Source: CAZJTL01 sp964548905 (GTDB taxonomy: Bacteria; Cyanobacteriota; Cyanobacteriia; Cyanobacteriales; Xenococcaceae). From it: a DNA stretch of 64,000 nt. The translations under genes were made by a program, and so were the position numbers. Where the stretch lies: the NCBI GenBank assembly GCA_964548905.1, contig CAZJTL010000005.1:1-64000 (forward strand), read 5' to 3'. Of the stretch, positions 1 to 5,971 are shown piece by piece. Numbering within the stretch: the stretch's first letter is position 1; each line of letters starts with the position of its first letter. The notes below the pieces were generated by a model. That model was not told the origin of the DNA and searched no databases. It saw nothing but the letters and a program-made list of their open reading frames with translations.

Positions 1-10
1 TTGTACCTAA

Positions 11-742
11 AATGTATGTAGCGAACATTTAACCCCATTATGTTGGGAGAGCCAAACAGGAGAAGGAGGGAATATTAGTATTTCCACCGAACAACTTTTT
101 GGATTAGGAGTACAAGAAGCCGTTCCTAATAATGGCACTAATGATATTTCTGCTGCTAATGAATCTTCCGCTCCAATCGAATTTTATCTTACTACAGAAC
201 CACAATTACCGACTCAATTTACCGAACCAGATGAAACAGTAGCCCAAGCTTGCGGTACTAATCAAAATGGAGAAGCAGTTAATAATTTCACCATAACAGG
301 ACGTGGCGGAATGCCTACCGATCCAACTGAACCGCTTAGTAGTAGTTATTTGTCAGGAAACCTGGGAAGCAGGGGAGCAGGGGAGCAGAGAGGCAGAGAA
401 GCGGAGGGGCAGAGAGGCGGAGAGGCAGAGGGGCAGAGAAGCGGAGAAGATATTAAATTAGATGAGGGTAAAAAGACTTTCTCTTCTGATGAAGTTATTC
501 CTGCACGGGGAATGATGACGAACGAAAAAGGTCAAATTGTACTTACTGCTTATCCTACACCCAATGCAGGCGACAGGAATGCACCTGAGTCTAACTATTG
601 TACAGGTGAATTGCCAAAGGGTGAATTATCAACGGGTGAATTAGACTTGTTGCGAATTAACTCAAAAAAATGGTCAAAATCATTGTCTATTAAGGCATTC
701 AGCGACTTTAAGGTGCAAGCATCTGTAAGCTTTATGTGGTAA
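11..742 (+). pseudogene. C-terminal fragment of a two-partner-secretion (FhaB-like) exoprotein
   Basis: The frame is open from base 11 (TAA at 8-10) to 742, and no plausible start lies before base 311. Its first recognisable residues (GEGGNISIST, near base 59) match the GxGGxIxIxT beta-helix repeats of the exoprotein at 48719-51572. The cysteine motif AQACGT, the TGRGGMPTDPT segment and the block FSSDEVIPARGM...YPTPN match that paralogue and the one at 52782-54513. The N-terminal secretion domain is missing, so this is a 5'-truncated copy or the end of a gene broken at the window edge. Bases 11-50 do not resemble the family. A G/E/R-rich low-complexity stretch at 363-447 comes from an octamer repeat. 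After YPTPN the frame continues for about 50 residues with repeated GEL units that copy the spacer hairpin sequence, so the original stop has been lost. Family assignment is firm; expression is doubtful. Confidence 0.75.
363..447 (+). repeat. Intragenic octamer-like tandem repeat
   Basis: About ten degenerate 8-base units of the form GGGGAGCA, GAGAGGCA or GAGAAGCG lie inside the exoprotein frame, between the SSYLSG segment and the conserved FSSDEVIPARGM block. The unit length is not a multiple of three, so gain or loss of one unit would shift the frame. Confidence 0.7.
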
Positions 743-786
743 GCTTTTCAAGCGTTTCAAATCTTATTACGCAACAAGTCTATTGT

Positions 787-820
787 CAACGGGCGAATTG
801 CCATTCGCCCCTACGTCTGG
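787..820. repeat. Dispersed hairpin repeat (GGGCGAATTGCCATTCGCCC type)
   Basis: Inverted repeat GGGCGAAT / ATTCGCCC, followed by CTACGTCTGG. Related copies occur near 1553-1580, 13761-13786 and 46107-46133, always in spacers and often inside short tandem-repeat arrays. Confidence 0.6.
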
Positions 821-840
821 GAAACAGGAAGAACCGAGAG

Positions 841-1190
841 CAACTAATACTAGAGGGGATGAAGACGTTCTTGACGATCGCGCGATCGCGGAGATTATGA
901 ACTTGTTGTATTCTCAAGGTTTAGGACAATAAGAAAATTTGGTTTGAATTGCGATCTTGCCCCAGTTGCGATAACCGACGGAGAATTAATTCTCCGTCTA
1001 ATAGATTAAGTCCATTCAAATGGACTAAAATTCCAGTCTAGTCGTCTTGAGACGACTTTAGCTGTAAGGCAGCGATTTTAATCGCTGACTGACTTTGATG
1101 CGATCGAGCTGAAGATGTTCTGGACGATCGCGCGATCGCAGAGATTATGAATTTGCTGTATTCTCAAGGTTTAGGACAATAAGAAGATGA
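841..1190 (+). repeat. Left copy of a long direct repeat: two C-terminal modules around a hairpin cluster
   Basis: The unit starts and ends with a module reading in one frame as ATNT...VLDDRAIAEIM...LLYSQGLGQ-stop (stops at 930-932 and 1180-1182). Between them are four hairpins: a 22-nt palindrome at 977-998, then AGTCCATT/AATGGACT, AGTCGTCT/AGACGACT and CAGCGATT/AATCGCTG. Bases 933-1182 match 3475-3724 at about 94% with no gaps. No complete gene is visible. Confidence 0.7.
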
Positions 1191-1208
1191 AAGAGTAGTA
1201 GCGATCGC

Positions 1209-1400
1209 TTATTTTAATTTTCTTTGTTTAAGATAATTCCTAAAGTCGTCTATTGTAAGTCGATCGAGTTATTGATGGCGTTCTTTGGTATAGTCACCAT
1301 AGCCCACTTCTAGCTGCTGTAAAAACCTGAGCGTTCCTGCTACCCCTAAAGCATCAATGAGAGCTTTATATCCTTGCTGCCTAATTTCCGTCAGTTTCAT
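1209..1400 (-). pseudogene. Small antitoxin-like gene broken by an internal stop
   Basis: From ATG at 1400 the frame reads MKLTEIRQQGYKALIDALG and continues to GDYTKERHQ, then meets TAA at 1269-1271. It continues in the same frame as LDRLTIDDFRNYLKQRKLK to a stop at 1209. From memory, cyanobacterial proteins of this type run on as GDYTKERxxWLDxLTIDD and sit beside PIN toxins, so the stop has probably replaced a tryptophan codon. A 43-residue product is still possible. The ATG overlaps the end of the PIN remnant upstream, as expected for a toxin-antitoxin pair. The last 16 or so codons recur at 3751-3806. Confidence 0.55.
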
Positions 1401-1533
1401 CGTTTTTTTCCTCTGTTTGCCAAATATTCATTAACCAAATCGTAGGATTTTCGATTTCTATTTGGAAAATATTTGGAAATTGCTTTGCTTTTCTTTGAAG
1501 TCGATCGTCAGTTGTCAAAAACACGTCTGCACC
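1381..1533 (-). pseudogene. C-terminal fragment of a PIN-domain toxin
   Basis: The frame begins abruptly with GADVFLTTDDRLQRKAKQF and runs to a TAG at 1381-1383. GADxFLTTDDRLxR is the usual last strand and helix of PIN nucleases and carries a metal-binding aspartate. The codon before GAD is a stop, and there the DNA switches to a dispersed spacer sequence (CAATCTAACTATTG), so about two thirds of the gene is lost. It overlaps the antitoxin-like remnant downstream. Confidence 0.55.
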
Positions 1534-1573
1534 TCAATCTAACTATTGTAGAGGCGAATGACCATTCGCTCCT

Positions 1574-1693
1574 ACGTCTGGAAAACAGGAAGAACCGAGA
1601 GCAGCTAATACTACAGGAGATGAAGATGTTCTAGACGATCGCGCGATCGCGGAGATTATGAATTTATTGTATTCTCAAAGCTTAGGGCAATAA
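1574..1693 (+). repeat. C-terminal coding module, copy 3
   Basis: In one frame this reads GKQEEPRAANTTGDEDVLDD, then RAIAEIM and LLYSQSLGQ-stop. It is the longest well-preserved copy of the module after copies 4 and 6 and has no start codon or upstream domain. It overlaps the dispersed hairpin repeat at its left end. Confidence 0.6.
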
Positions 1694-1816
1694 AAAGATT
1701 TGGTTGAAGTCGCGATCGCATTTCTTCAAGAAACTTTGATGCGATCGCAAAATAATTGAGAGGATGAACGATCGAAATCTAATCGACAGAAATATCTAAT
1801 TTGCCAAAAAACAGCT

Positions 1817-2233
1817 ATGCCAGCTAAAGACATCTATCACGATAATGTTAAAAAAGCTCTTCTAAAAGATGGTTGGACAATTACTGATGACCCATTCAGG
1901 CTAAGATTGGGAACAAAAGATTTATACATCGATCTAGGAGCAGAGAAACTGTTAGCTGCTCAAAAGAATGAACAAAAAATAGCTGTGGAAATTAAAAGTT
2001 TTATTAGTCCTTCTCCCATCCAAGATTTGGAAAATGCTTTGGGAGAGTATATTCTCTACTTCGACATTCTTACTCGCCTTGAACCAGAAAGAACTTTACA
2101 TCTCGCCATTCGCAATGAAACCTATTCTGAGTTATTTGAAGAACCAATAGGTAGAATTTTATTAGAGAATCAACGCCTTCGCCTACTTGTATTCGATCCC
2201 GATCGAGAGGTGCTTCTTCGATGGATACCTTAG
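1817..2233 (+). CDS. xisH: XisH-family protein
   Basis: 138 residues. The N-terminus MPAKDIYHDNVKKALLKDGW, the central GAEKLLAAQ and the VEIKSF segment with a nearby acidic residue are the family signature; they resemble a small restriction-endonuclease-like fold (D...E-x-K). XisH was first described in Anabaena as one of the factors needed for excision of the fdxN element; most copies in cyanobacteria are not linked to an element and their biochemical role is unknown. The gene overlaps xisI by 13 bp, so the two are co-translated. Length is normal and the frame is intact. It lies between the two copies of a 250-bp direct repeat (841-1190, 3354-3732). There is no recombinase gene in the window. 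Confidence 0.92.
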   Translation: MPAKDIYHDNVKKALLKDGWTITDDPFRLRLGTKDLYIDLGAEKLLAAQKNEQKIAVEIKSFISPSPIQDLENALGEYILYFDILTRLEPERTLHLAIRNETYSELFEEPIGRILLENQRLRLLVFDPDREVLLRWIP

Positions 2234-2556
2234 AAACTTATCGTCAAATCATCATTAACGTTTTAAAGGAATATGCTCAAATTCCTTATGCCTATGGTCA
2301 AGTGGAGAGTCAGGTTATTCTCGATCGAGACTCCGATCGCTATCTTCTTATAGTTCAAGAATGGGAAAACCAAAAAAGAGTTCACGGTTGTCTAGTCCAT
2401 ATTGACATTATCGATAACAAAATCTGGATTCAGAGAGATGGAATTGAATATGGAATTGCCAACGAACTAGTAGAAAAGGGAATTTCTAAGAAAGACATCG
2501 TTCTCGGTTTCCATCCGCCTTCTGTGCGACCATACACCGAATTTGCTGTCGGTTAA
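2221..2556 (+). CDS. xisI: XisI-family protein
   Basis: 111 residues with the family features: MDTLETYRQII at the start, a central YLLIVQEWENQKRVHGCLVH segment, IWIQRDGIEYGIANELVEKG and the C-terminal FHPPSVRPYTEFAVG. It is the constant partner of XisH and was likewise named for fdxN element excision. The start codon lies inside the last codons of xisH. A hairpin (AGAACTTTAA, 5-nt loop, TTAAAGTTCT) starts on the last base of the stop codon at 2556, but no T tract follows. Confidence 0.92.
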   Translation: MDTLETYRQIIINVLKEYAQIPYAYGQVESQVILDRDSDRYLLIVQEWENQKRVHGCLVHIDIIDNKIWIQRDGIEYGIANELVEKGISKKDIVLGFHPPSVRPYTEFAVG

Positions 2557-2580
2557 GAACTTTAACAAAATTAAAGTTCT
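2556..2580 (+). terminator. Stem-loop at the end of xisI, terminator-like without a T tract
   Basis: Perfect 10-bp stem AGAACTTTAA / TTAAAGTTCT with a CAAAA loop, beginning on the xisI stop codon. The following bases are CTCAAAC, so intrinsic termination is not clearly supported; an RNA 3'-end stabilising role is equally possible. Confidence 0.4.
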
Positions 2581-2694
2581 CTCAAACAGAAAGAATTTGT
2601 AGCAACTAATACTACAGGGAATGAAGATGTTCTAGACGATCGCGCGATCGCGGAGATTATGAAACTGTTGTATTCTCAAGGCTTAGGGCAATAA
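2581..2694 (+). repeat. C-terminal coding module, copy 4
   Basis: Reads KQKEFVATNTTGNEDVLDD, RAIAEIM and LLYSQGLGQ-stop in one open frame. The upstream TTCTCTCAAACAG is shared with copy 6 at 3354, so the repeated unit is longer than the tail itself. The module starts one base after the xisI hairpin. Confidence 0.6.
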
Positions 2695-2790
2695 AAAATT
2701 TGGTTTGAGTTGCGATCACGAAGGAGTAAACTCCACTAGCGTAGAGTGAAATATCTTACCATAGAGCTGAAATAACAAATAATTTAGAGA

Positions 2791-3033
2791 ATGAATAATC
2801 CAAATCTCATCGATCGCATTACATTTAATCCTAAGATACTAGCTGGTAAACCTATCATTCGCGGTTTAAGAATTTCAGTAGCCACGATCTTAGAATTATT
2901 AGCAAAAGGAGCAACAACTGAAGAGATTCTTGAAGATTATCCCGATTTAGAAACAGAAGACATACAAGCTGCCTTATTCTATGCTTATCAGTTAGTAGAT
3001 AGAGAAGAAATTATCGAAAGAGTTTCGGCATAA
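2791..3033 (+). CDS. DUF433-domain protein, probable antitoxin
   Basis: 80 residues: RITFNPKILAGKPIIRGLRI, then SVATILELLAKGATTEEILEDYPDLETEDIQAALFYA. This is the full DUF433 domain, a small winged-helix-like fold often found as the first gene of a pair with a DUF5615 PIN-like toxin. No toxin follows: the next 200 bases hold only copy 5 of the C-terminal module and a 30-codon remnant, so this looks like an orphan antitoxin whose partner has been deleted. Family assignment is secure and the antitoxin role is inferred from the family. Confidence 0.85.
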   Translation: MNNPNLIDRITFNPKILAGKPIIRGLRISVATILELLAKGATTEEILEDYPDLETEDIQAALFYAYQLVDREEIIERVSA

Positions 3034-3120
3034 AACGGCATTGTTATTGCGCTGCGAAGCAAGTTTAGGATACGTGAGACTTGGGATTGATAGTAGTTCT
3101 TGTTCGAGAGAATTAGAACT

Positions 3121-3219
3121 TTTACCAACAAATACAACAGGCAATAAATACTTTCAAAGTTCGATCGCGCGATCGCAGAAATTATGAATTTGCTATATTC
3201 TCAAGGCTTAGGGCAATAA
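3121..3219 (+). repeat. C-terminal coding module, copy 5 (frame broken)
   Basis: The DNA still matches the other copies (TCGATCGCGCGATCGCAG, then ATTATGAATTTGCT, ending GGGCAATAA), but the part before the palindrome is changed and out of frame. This supports the view that the copies are decaying remnants. Confidence 0.5.
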
Positions 3220-3255
3220 AAAAAATTGGTTATTGGTTTGAGTTGCGATCGCAAT

Positions 3256-3348
3256 ATGGAATTAGAAGATGTTGCTGTAGTTTTTACTACATCAGAAGCA
3301 GTAAATCAAGCTCTTCGCCATTTAATCGCTGCAATTCCAAAGACTTAG
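3256..3348 (+). pseudogene. Thirty-codon remnant of unknown gene
   Basis: A short open frame from ATG at 3256 reads MELEDVAVVFTTSEAVNQAL then RHLIAAIPKT-stop. The composition is protein-like, but there is no ribosome site and the frame is much too short for a domain. It may be the tail of a lost gene next to the DUF433 antitoxin. I do not recognise the family. Confidence 0.3.
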
Positions 3349-3353
3349 AGTTC

Positions 3354-3732
3354 TCTCAAACAGGAAAAACTTTTAGCAACTAATACTCCAAGCGATCGAG
3401 CTGAAGATGTTCTAGACGATCGTGCGATCGCGGAGATTATGAACCTGTTGTATTCTCAAGGTTTAGGTAAATAAGAAGATTTGGTTTGAGTTGCGATCTT
3501 GCCCCAGTTGCGATAACCGACGGAGAATTAATTCTCCGTCTAATAGATTAAGTCCATTCAAATGGACTAAAACCCCAGTCTAGTCGTCTTGAGACGACTT
3601 TAGCTTTGAGGCAGCGATTTTAATCGCTGACTGACTTTGAGGCGATCGAGCTGAAGATGTTCTAGACAATCGCTCGATCGCAGAAATTATGAACTTATTG
3701 TATTCTCAAGGTTTAGGACAATAAGAAGATTT
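3354..3732 (+). repeat. Right copy of the long direct repeat (modules 6 and 7 around a hairpin cluster)
   Basis: Contains module copy 6 (ending LLYSQGLGK-stop at 3472-3474), the same four hairpins as the left copy including the 22-nt palindrome at 3519-3540, and module copy 7 (stop 3722-3724). The offset to the left copy is exactly 2542 bases at both ends, so there are no indels between them across about 250 bp. Confidence 0.7.
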
Positions 3733-3750
3733 ACGTTGAGTTGCGATCGC

Positions 3751-3806
3751 TTATTTTAATTTTCTTTGTTGAACATAGTTGCGAAAATCATCTACTCTAA
3801 GGCGAT
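3751..3806 (-). pseudogene. Second 3' remnant of the antitoxin-like gene
   Basis: On the minus strand this reads RLRVDDFRNYVQQRKLK-stop, matching the last codons of the broken antitoxin-like gene at 1209-1400 (RLTIDDFRNYLKQRKLK). Only the 3' end survives. It follows module copy 7 just as the other remnant follows module copy 2, so the original duplication extended into this gene. Confidence 0.5.
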
Positions 3807-3824
3807 CACTCCCAGGATATTCAG

Positions 3825-3885
3825 AGACGATCGCGCGATCGCATAAATTATGAATTTATTGTCGAATCAAGGTTTAGAACAATAA
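3825..3885 (+). repeat. C-terminal coding module, copy 8 (degenerate)
   Basis: Keeps GACGATCGCGCGATCGCA and the end TCAAGGTTTAGAACAATAA but has an in-frame TAA after the palindrome. It is the most decayed of the eight copies. Confidence 0.45.
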
Positions 3886-4018
3886 GAAGATGAAAGAGTA
3901 GTGGCGATCGCCCCAAAGAAATCTCTTGTCGATTAGAAATCGATCGCCGCGTACTTCTCCTCATACATAAAGCCTACGGGTTATGAGATAATATCTATAA
4001 GGAACTTCAAGTTTAAGT

Positions 4019-4414
4019 ATGTCAATCCATAGGCTTAGTTATCCACATATCGAAAAAAGCAACGATCGACCTGCAAGATTGGAGCGATTGCCTCGTATTA
4101 GAGTGGCACAAATTATCATGAACTATCTTGCCTATGGTTGGTCAGTAGAAGAAATGTGTCGCCAACATCCTTACTTAACTAATGCTGAAGCTCACGCTGC
4201 GATGGGCTATTATTTCGATCATCAAGAAGAAATTGACCAAGAAATTCGAGAAGAATGGGTTAAATTCCAAGAAAGCAGAATTATATCGGAATCTTCCCCC
4301 TTTTATAATAGATTGACACTCCCCACGAATAATCGTCTGAACGACGATTCAAGACGGACTTCAATGGGCGGAGGCAACCTCCGCCCCCAGTCCTCAAATT
4401 CGGGGGATTCTTAA
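4019..4414 (+). CDS. DUF433-like protein whose tail is encoded by an IS end
   Basis: 131 residues. Residues 1-97 are a DUF433-like domain: RLPRIRVAQIIMNYLAYGWS, EEMCRQHPYLTNAEAHAAMGYYFDHQEEID. From about residue 98 (TLPTNNRL...) the frame runs into the right end of the TnpB-carrying element at about 4311-4410, including its hairpin, and stops at 4412-4414. The C-terminal 34 residues are therefore not native. AGGAAC before the start is a plausible ribosome site. No toxin partner remains downstream; it was probably displaced by the insertion. Confidence 0.7.
   Translation: MSIHRLSYPHIEKSNDRPARLERLPRIRVAQIIMNYLAYGWSVEEMCRQHPYLTNAEAHAAMGYYFDHQEEIDQEIREEWVKFQESRIISESSPFYNRLTLPTNNRLNDDSRRTSMGGGNLRPQSSNSGDS
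4311..4410 (-). ncRNA. Candidate omega (re)RNA region / right end of the TnpB element
   Basis: Immediately downstream of tnpB on its strand lie a 9-bp GC stem (GGGCGGAGG/CCTCCGCCC) and a second imperfect stem (AATCGTCGTT/AGACGATT), then a GTGGGGAGTG run. IS605 elements encode the TnpB guide RNA at this position. The tnpB here is broken, so any RNA is probably a relic. Assigned by position and structure only. Confidence 0.35.
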
Positions 4415-5129
4415 GAGATATTCATCCTTAAAGGGTTAGCCAAAAACCCGCTACTCACTCGCTGGAAATCCAGTCTGTGCATACTTTTAACTAAAATGTT
4501 GGCACTACCATTTATATCACTTGATACCAGATGGTTATTTTTCGTCTTATACAATCCACGCTTTATTCTCCTCCCAGAGAAATTATGTTTACTGGGATTG
4601 TCGGCGTTGTAAACAGGTATCTCATCTTGGTCGTAGAAGCTAGCTTTAGACGAGTAGGATTCTTCCTGTTCTTGATAAGTAATTCCGTATCTAAGACAAA
4701 GTGCTTCAAGCTTCCGTCTCAACTGCCAAAAAGGTATCTGGACAAAGTTCTGATTATTTGTGCGCCCAATCTTAATTTCTTGCTTAATACCTGGGTTATA
4801 TCCAACTATCAGTTTGCCTATTTGACGGTCAAGGCAATGGTCAATTATTACCTTTGCGGCTTTGTTCAAATAGTCTCGGACGCAGTTATTACGCCACTGG
4901 TAGAGTCTTGCTTGTTTATTTGTAAAAGACTTGATTCCTTGTTTATCTTTGGCAGACTGAAGTTGAGCGTTTCGCTTGTTGTAGAACTGATTAATGCTTT
5001 AAAGAAGTACTGCCGACATTCATACAACGCCACGTTATAAAGATTTTTACTCAAACGGCACAAAGCAGACAGGGCATTAAACTCCTGCTTGCTAAGTCTT
5101 CTAAGTTGATTCTTTTGTGTAGCGTACAT
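4411..5129 (-). pseudogene. tnpB: TnpB (IS605 OrfB) remnant with internal deletion and frameshift
   Basis: The 5' part (5129 down to about 4900) gives MYATQKNQLRRLSKQEFNAL and LSKNLYNVALYECRQ, the standard TnpB N-terminus. The 3' part in another frame gives ARLYQWRNNCVRDYLNKAAK, IGYN-type and EESYSSKASF motifs and the end SSDINGSANIL. The E of EESY and D of SSDING are the second and third RuvC catalytic residues. The zinc-finger cysteines are replaced by GRRIKRGLYKT, as in one cyanobacterial TnpB subgroup. The middle, with the first catalytic aspartate, is missing (roughly 150 residues), and a frameshift lies near 4905. Total coding capacity is about 240 residues against about 400 for the family. 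Confidence 0.8.
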
Positions 5130-5309
5130 ACTAATTGTTTTCGCGACAAAAATAATAATACCGCGAAAAGTGAATCTTGTACAGCCTTAGACAAGCGAAA
5201 ATAAGGAGGTCGCTACCGCTCCGTTTCGTTTATTGGCGCGGTTTTCGCGGACCATATCTAGAAGCTAGGGGTATCCAAACCGCGCCTTAAATCAATGAAA
5301 GCAAAAGGA

Positions 5310-5603
5310 CTACTGTAATTGGCGATCGCCCAAAGAGAGTCCGAGATGACGAGTTAGGGGTCGAAGTCGAGCAACATACCAAGCACCATCTTCATCAAAG
5401 GGAACAATTTCACAGCTTAAATAGTGCAAAACTTGCTGAATTTCTTGTTCAGGAACTCCTATTTCAACCAGCTTGGTGATGATTTCACTTAGATTAACAG
5501 AACTAATTACTGCATCTGCTAATATTTCTGCTACTCGTTCCGTTCCAGTTTCTCGATTGAGAAATGCTAAAACGGCTGAAGCATCCAGCACGTAATCACT
5601 CAT
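5310..5603 (-). CDS. PIN-domain toxin, C-terminally truncated
   Basis: Starts at MSDYVLDASAVLAFLNRETG, with the first PIN aspartate in VLDASA; the ATG at 5603 overlaps the end of the antitoxin gene by 8 bp. SSVNLSEII provides the conserved glutamate. It ends LGLSLGDRQLQ-stop: GLSLGDR is the motif carrying the third acidic residue, but the final aspartate and about 30 residues that normally follow are lost where the sequence meets the IS-derived region. At 97 residues against about 130, it is probably inactive or altered. Confidence 0.8.
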   Translation of the reverse strand: MSDYVLDASAVLAFLNRETGTERVAEILADAVISSVNLSEIITKLVEIGVPEQEIQQVLHYLSCEIVPFDEDGAWYVARLRPLTRHLGLSLGDRQLQ

Positions 5604-5847
5604 CAGATGCTTCTTCTCGTCGTTGGGCAATTAGTTCATCAGCTAGGGAACGAGAACCACCATATCGACTTACTATCTGCTGGGCGCGGTTAAGGGCTTC
5701 TTTGCGCGGTATGATGCGGATTTCTCGCTCTTCGATAGTTAAGATAACATCATCCCCGATACCAAGTTCCAAGGCGCGACGATATTCAGCAGGGATAACA
5801 ATTCTGCCACCATCTGTTATTTTTGTAACTGTTTCTTTTAATGCCAT
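5596..5847 (-). CDS. AbrB/SpoVT-type antitoxin
   Basis: 83 residues. The first half, VTKITDGGRIVIPAEYRRAL, GDDVILTIEE and REIRIIPR, is a swapped-hairpin AbrB DNA-binding domain. The C-terminal tail (SRYGGSRSLADELIAQRREE) is the usual toxin-neutralising region of this VapB type. It is the first gene of a pair with the truncated PIN toxin. If the toxin is dead, the antitoxin is an orphan. Short CATAA/TTATG arms lie just upstream of the start and could be an autoregulatory operator. Confidence 0.88.
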   Translation of the reverse strand: MALKETVTKITDGGRIVIPAEYRRALELGIGDDVILTIEEREIRIIPRKEALNRAQQIVSRYGGSRSLADELIAQRREEASDE

Positions 5848-5971
5848 AGTTAAAAAAATGACATAAACTTTAACTTATGCCATTTTAACTAAGTTTGACA
5901 AAAATTCTGGCGATCGATCTGCACTTCAATCTAACTATTGTTTTAGTTCGAGCAAACAGATCTTGTTACCG

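Larger units (their letters stand above)
4311..5290 (-). mobile_element. Decayed IS200/IS605-family element (TnpB only)
   Basis: The element is bounded approximately by the change from DUF433-like coding sequence (about 4311) to the truncated PIN gene (about 5290). It carries only a broken tnpB on the minus strand; no tnpA. Downstream of tnpB (4311-4410) are hairpin-rich sequences, including GGGCGGAGG/CCTCCGCCC, in the position where IS605 elements carry their right end and the guide (omega) RNA. On the other side, 5236-5287 holds an inverted repeat GGCGCGGTTT/AAACCGCGCC. Exact ends are uncertain. Confidence 0.6.

Noticed and set aside
841..3885. Repeated modules considered as a CRISPR array
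   Set aside because: Spacing ranges from 0.1 to 0.9 kb, the units are about 75-115 bp and partly coding, and no cas genes are present.
4531..5040. 169-codon open frame on the plus strand
   Set aside because: It is antisense to the tnpB remnant and has no protein-like motifs; the minus strand gives clear TnpB matches.
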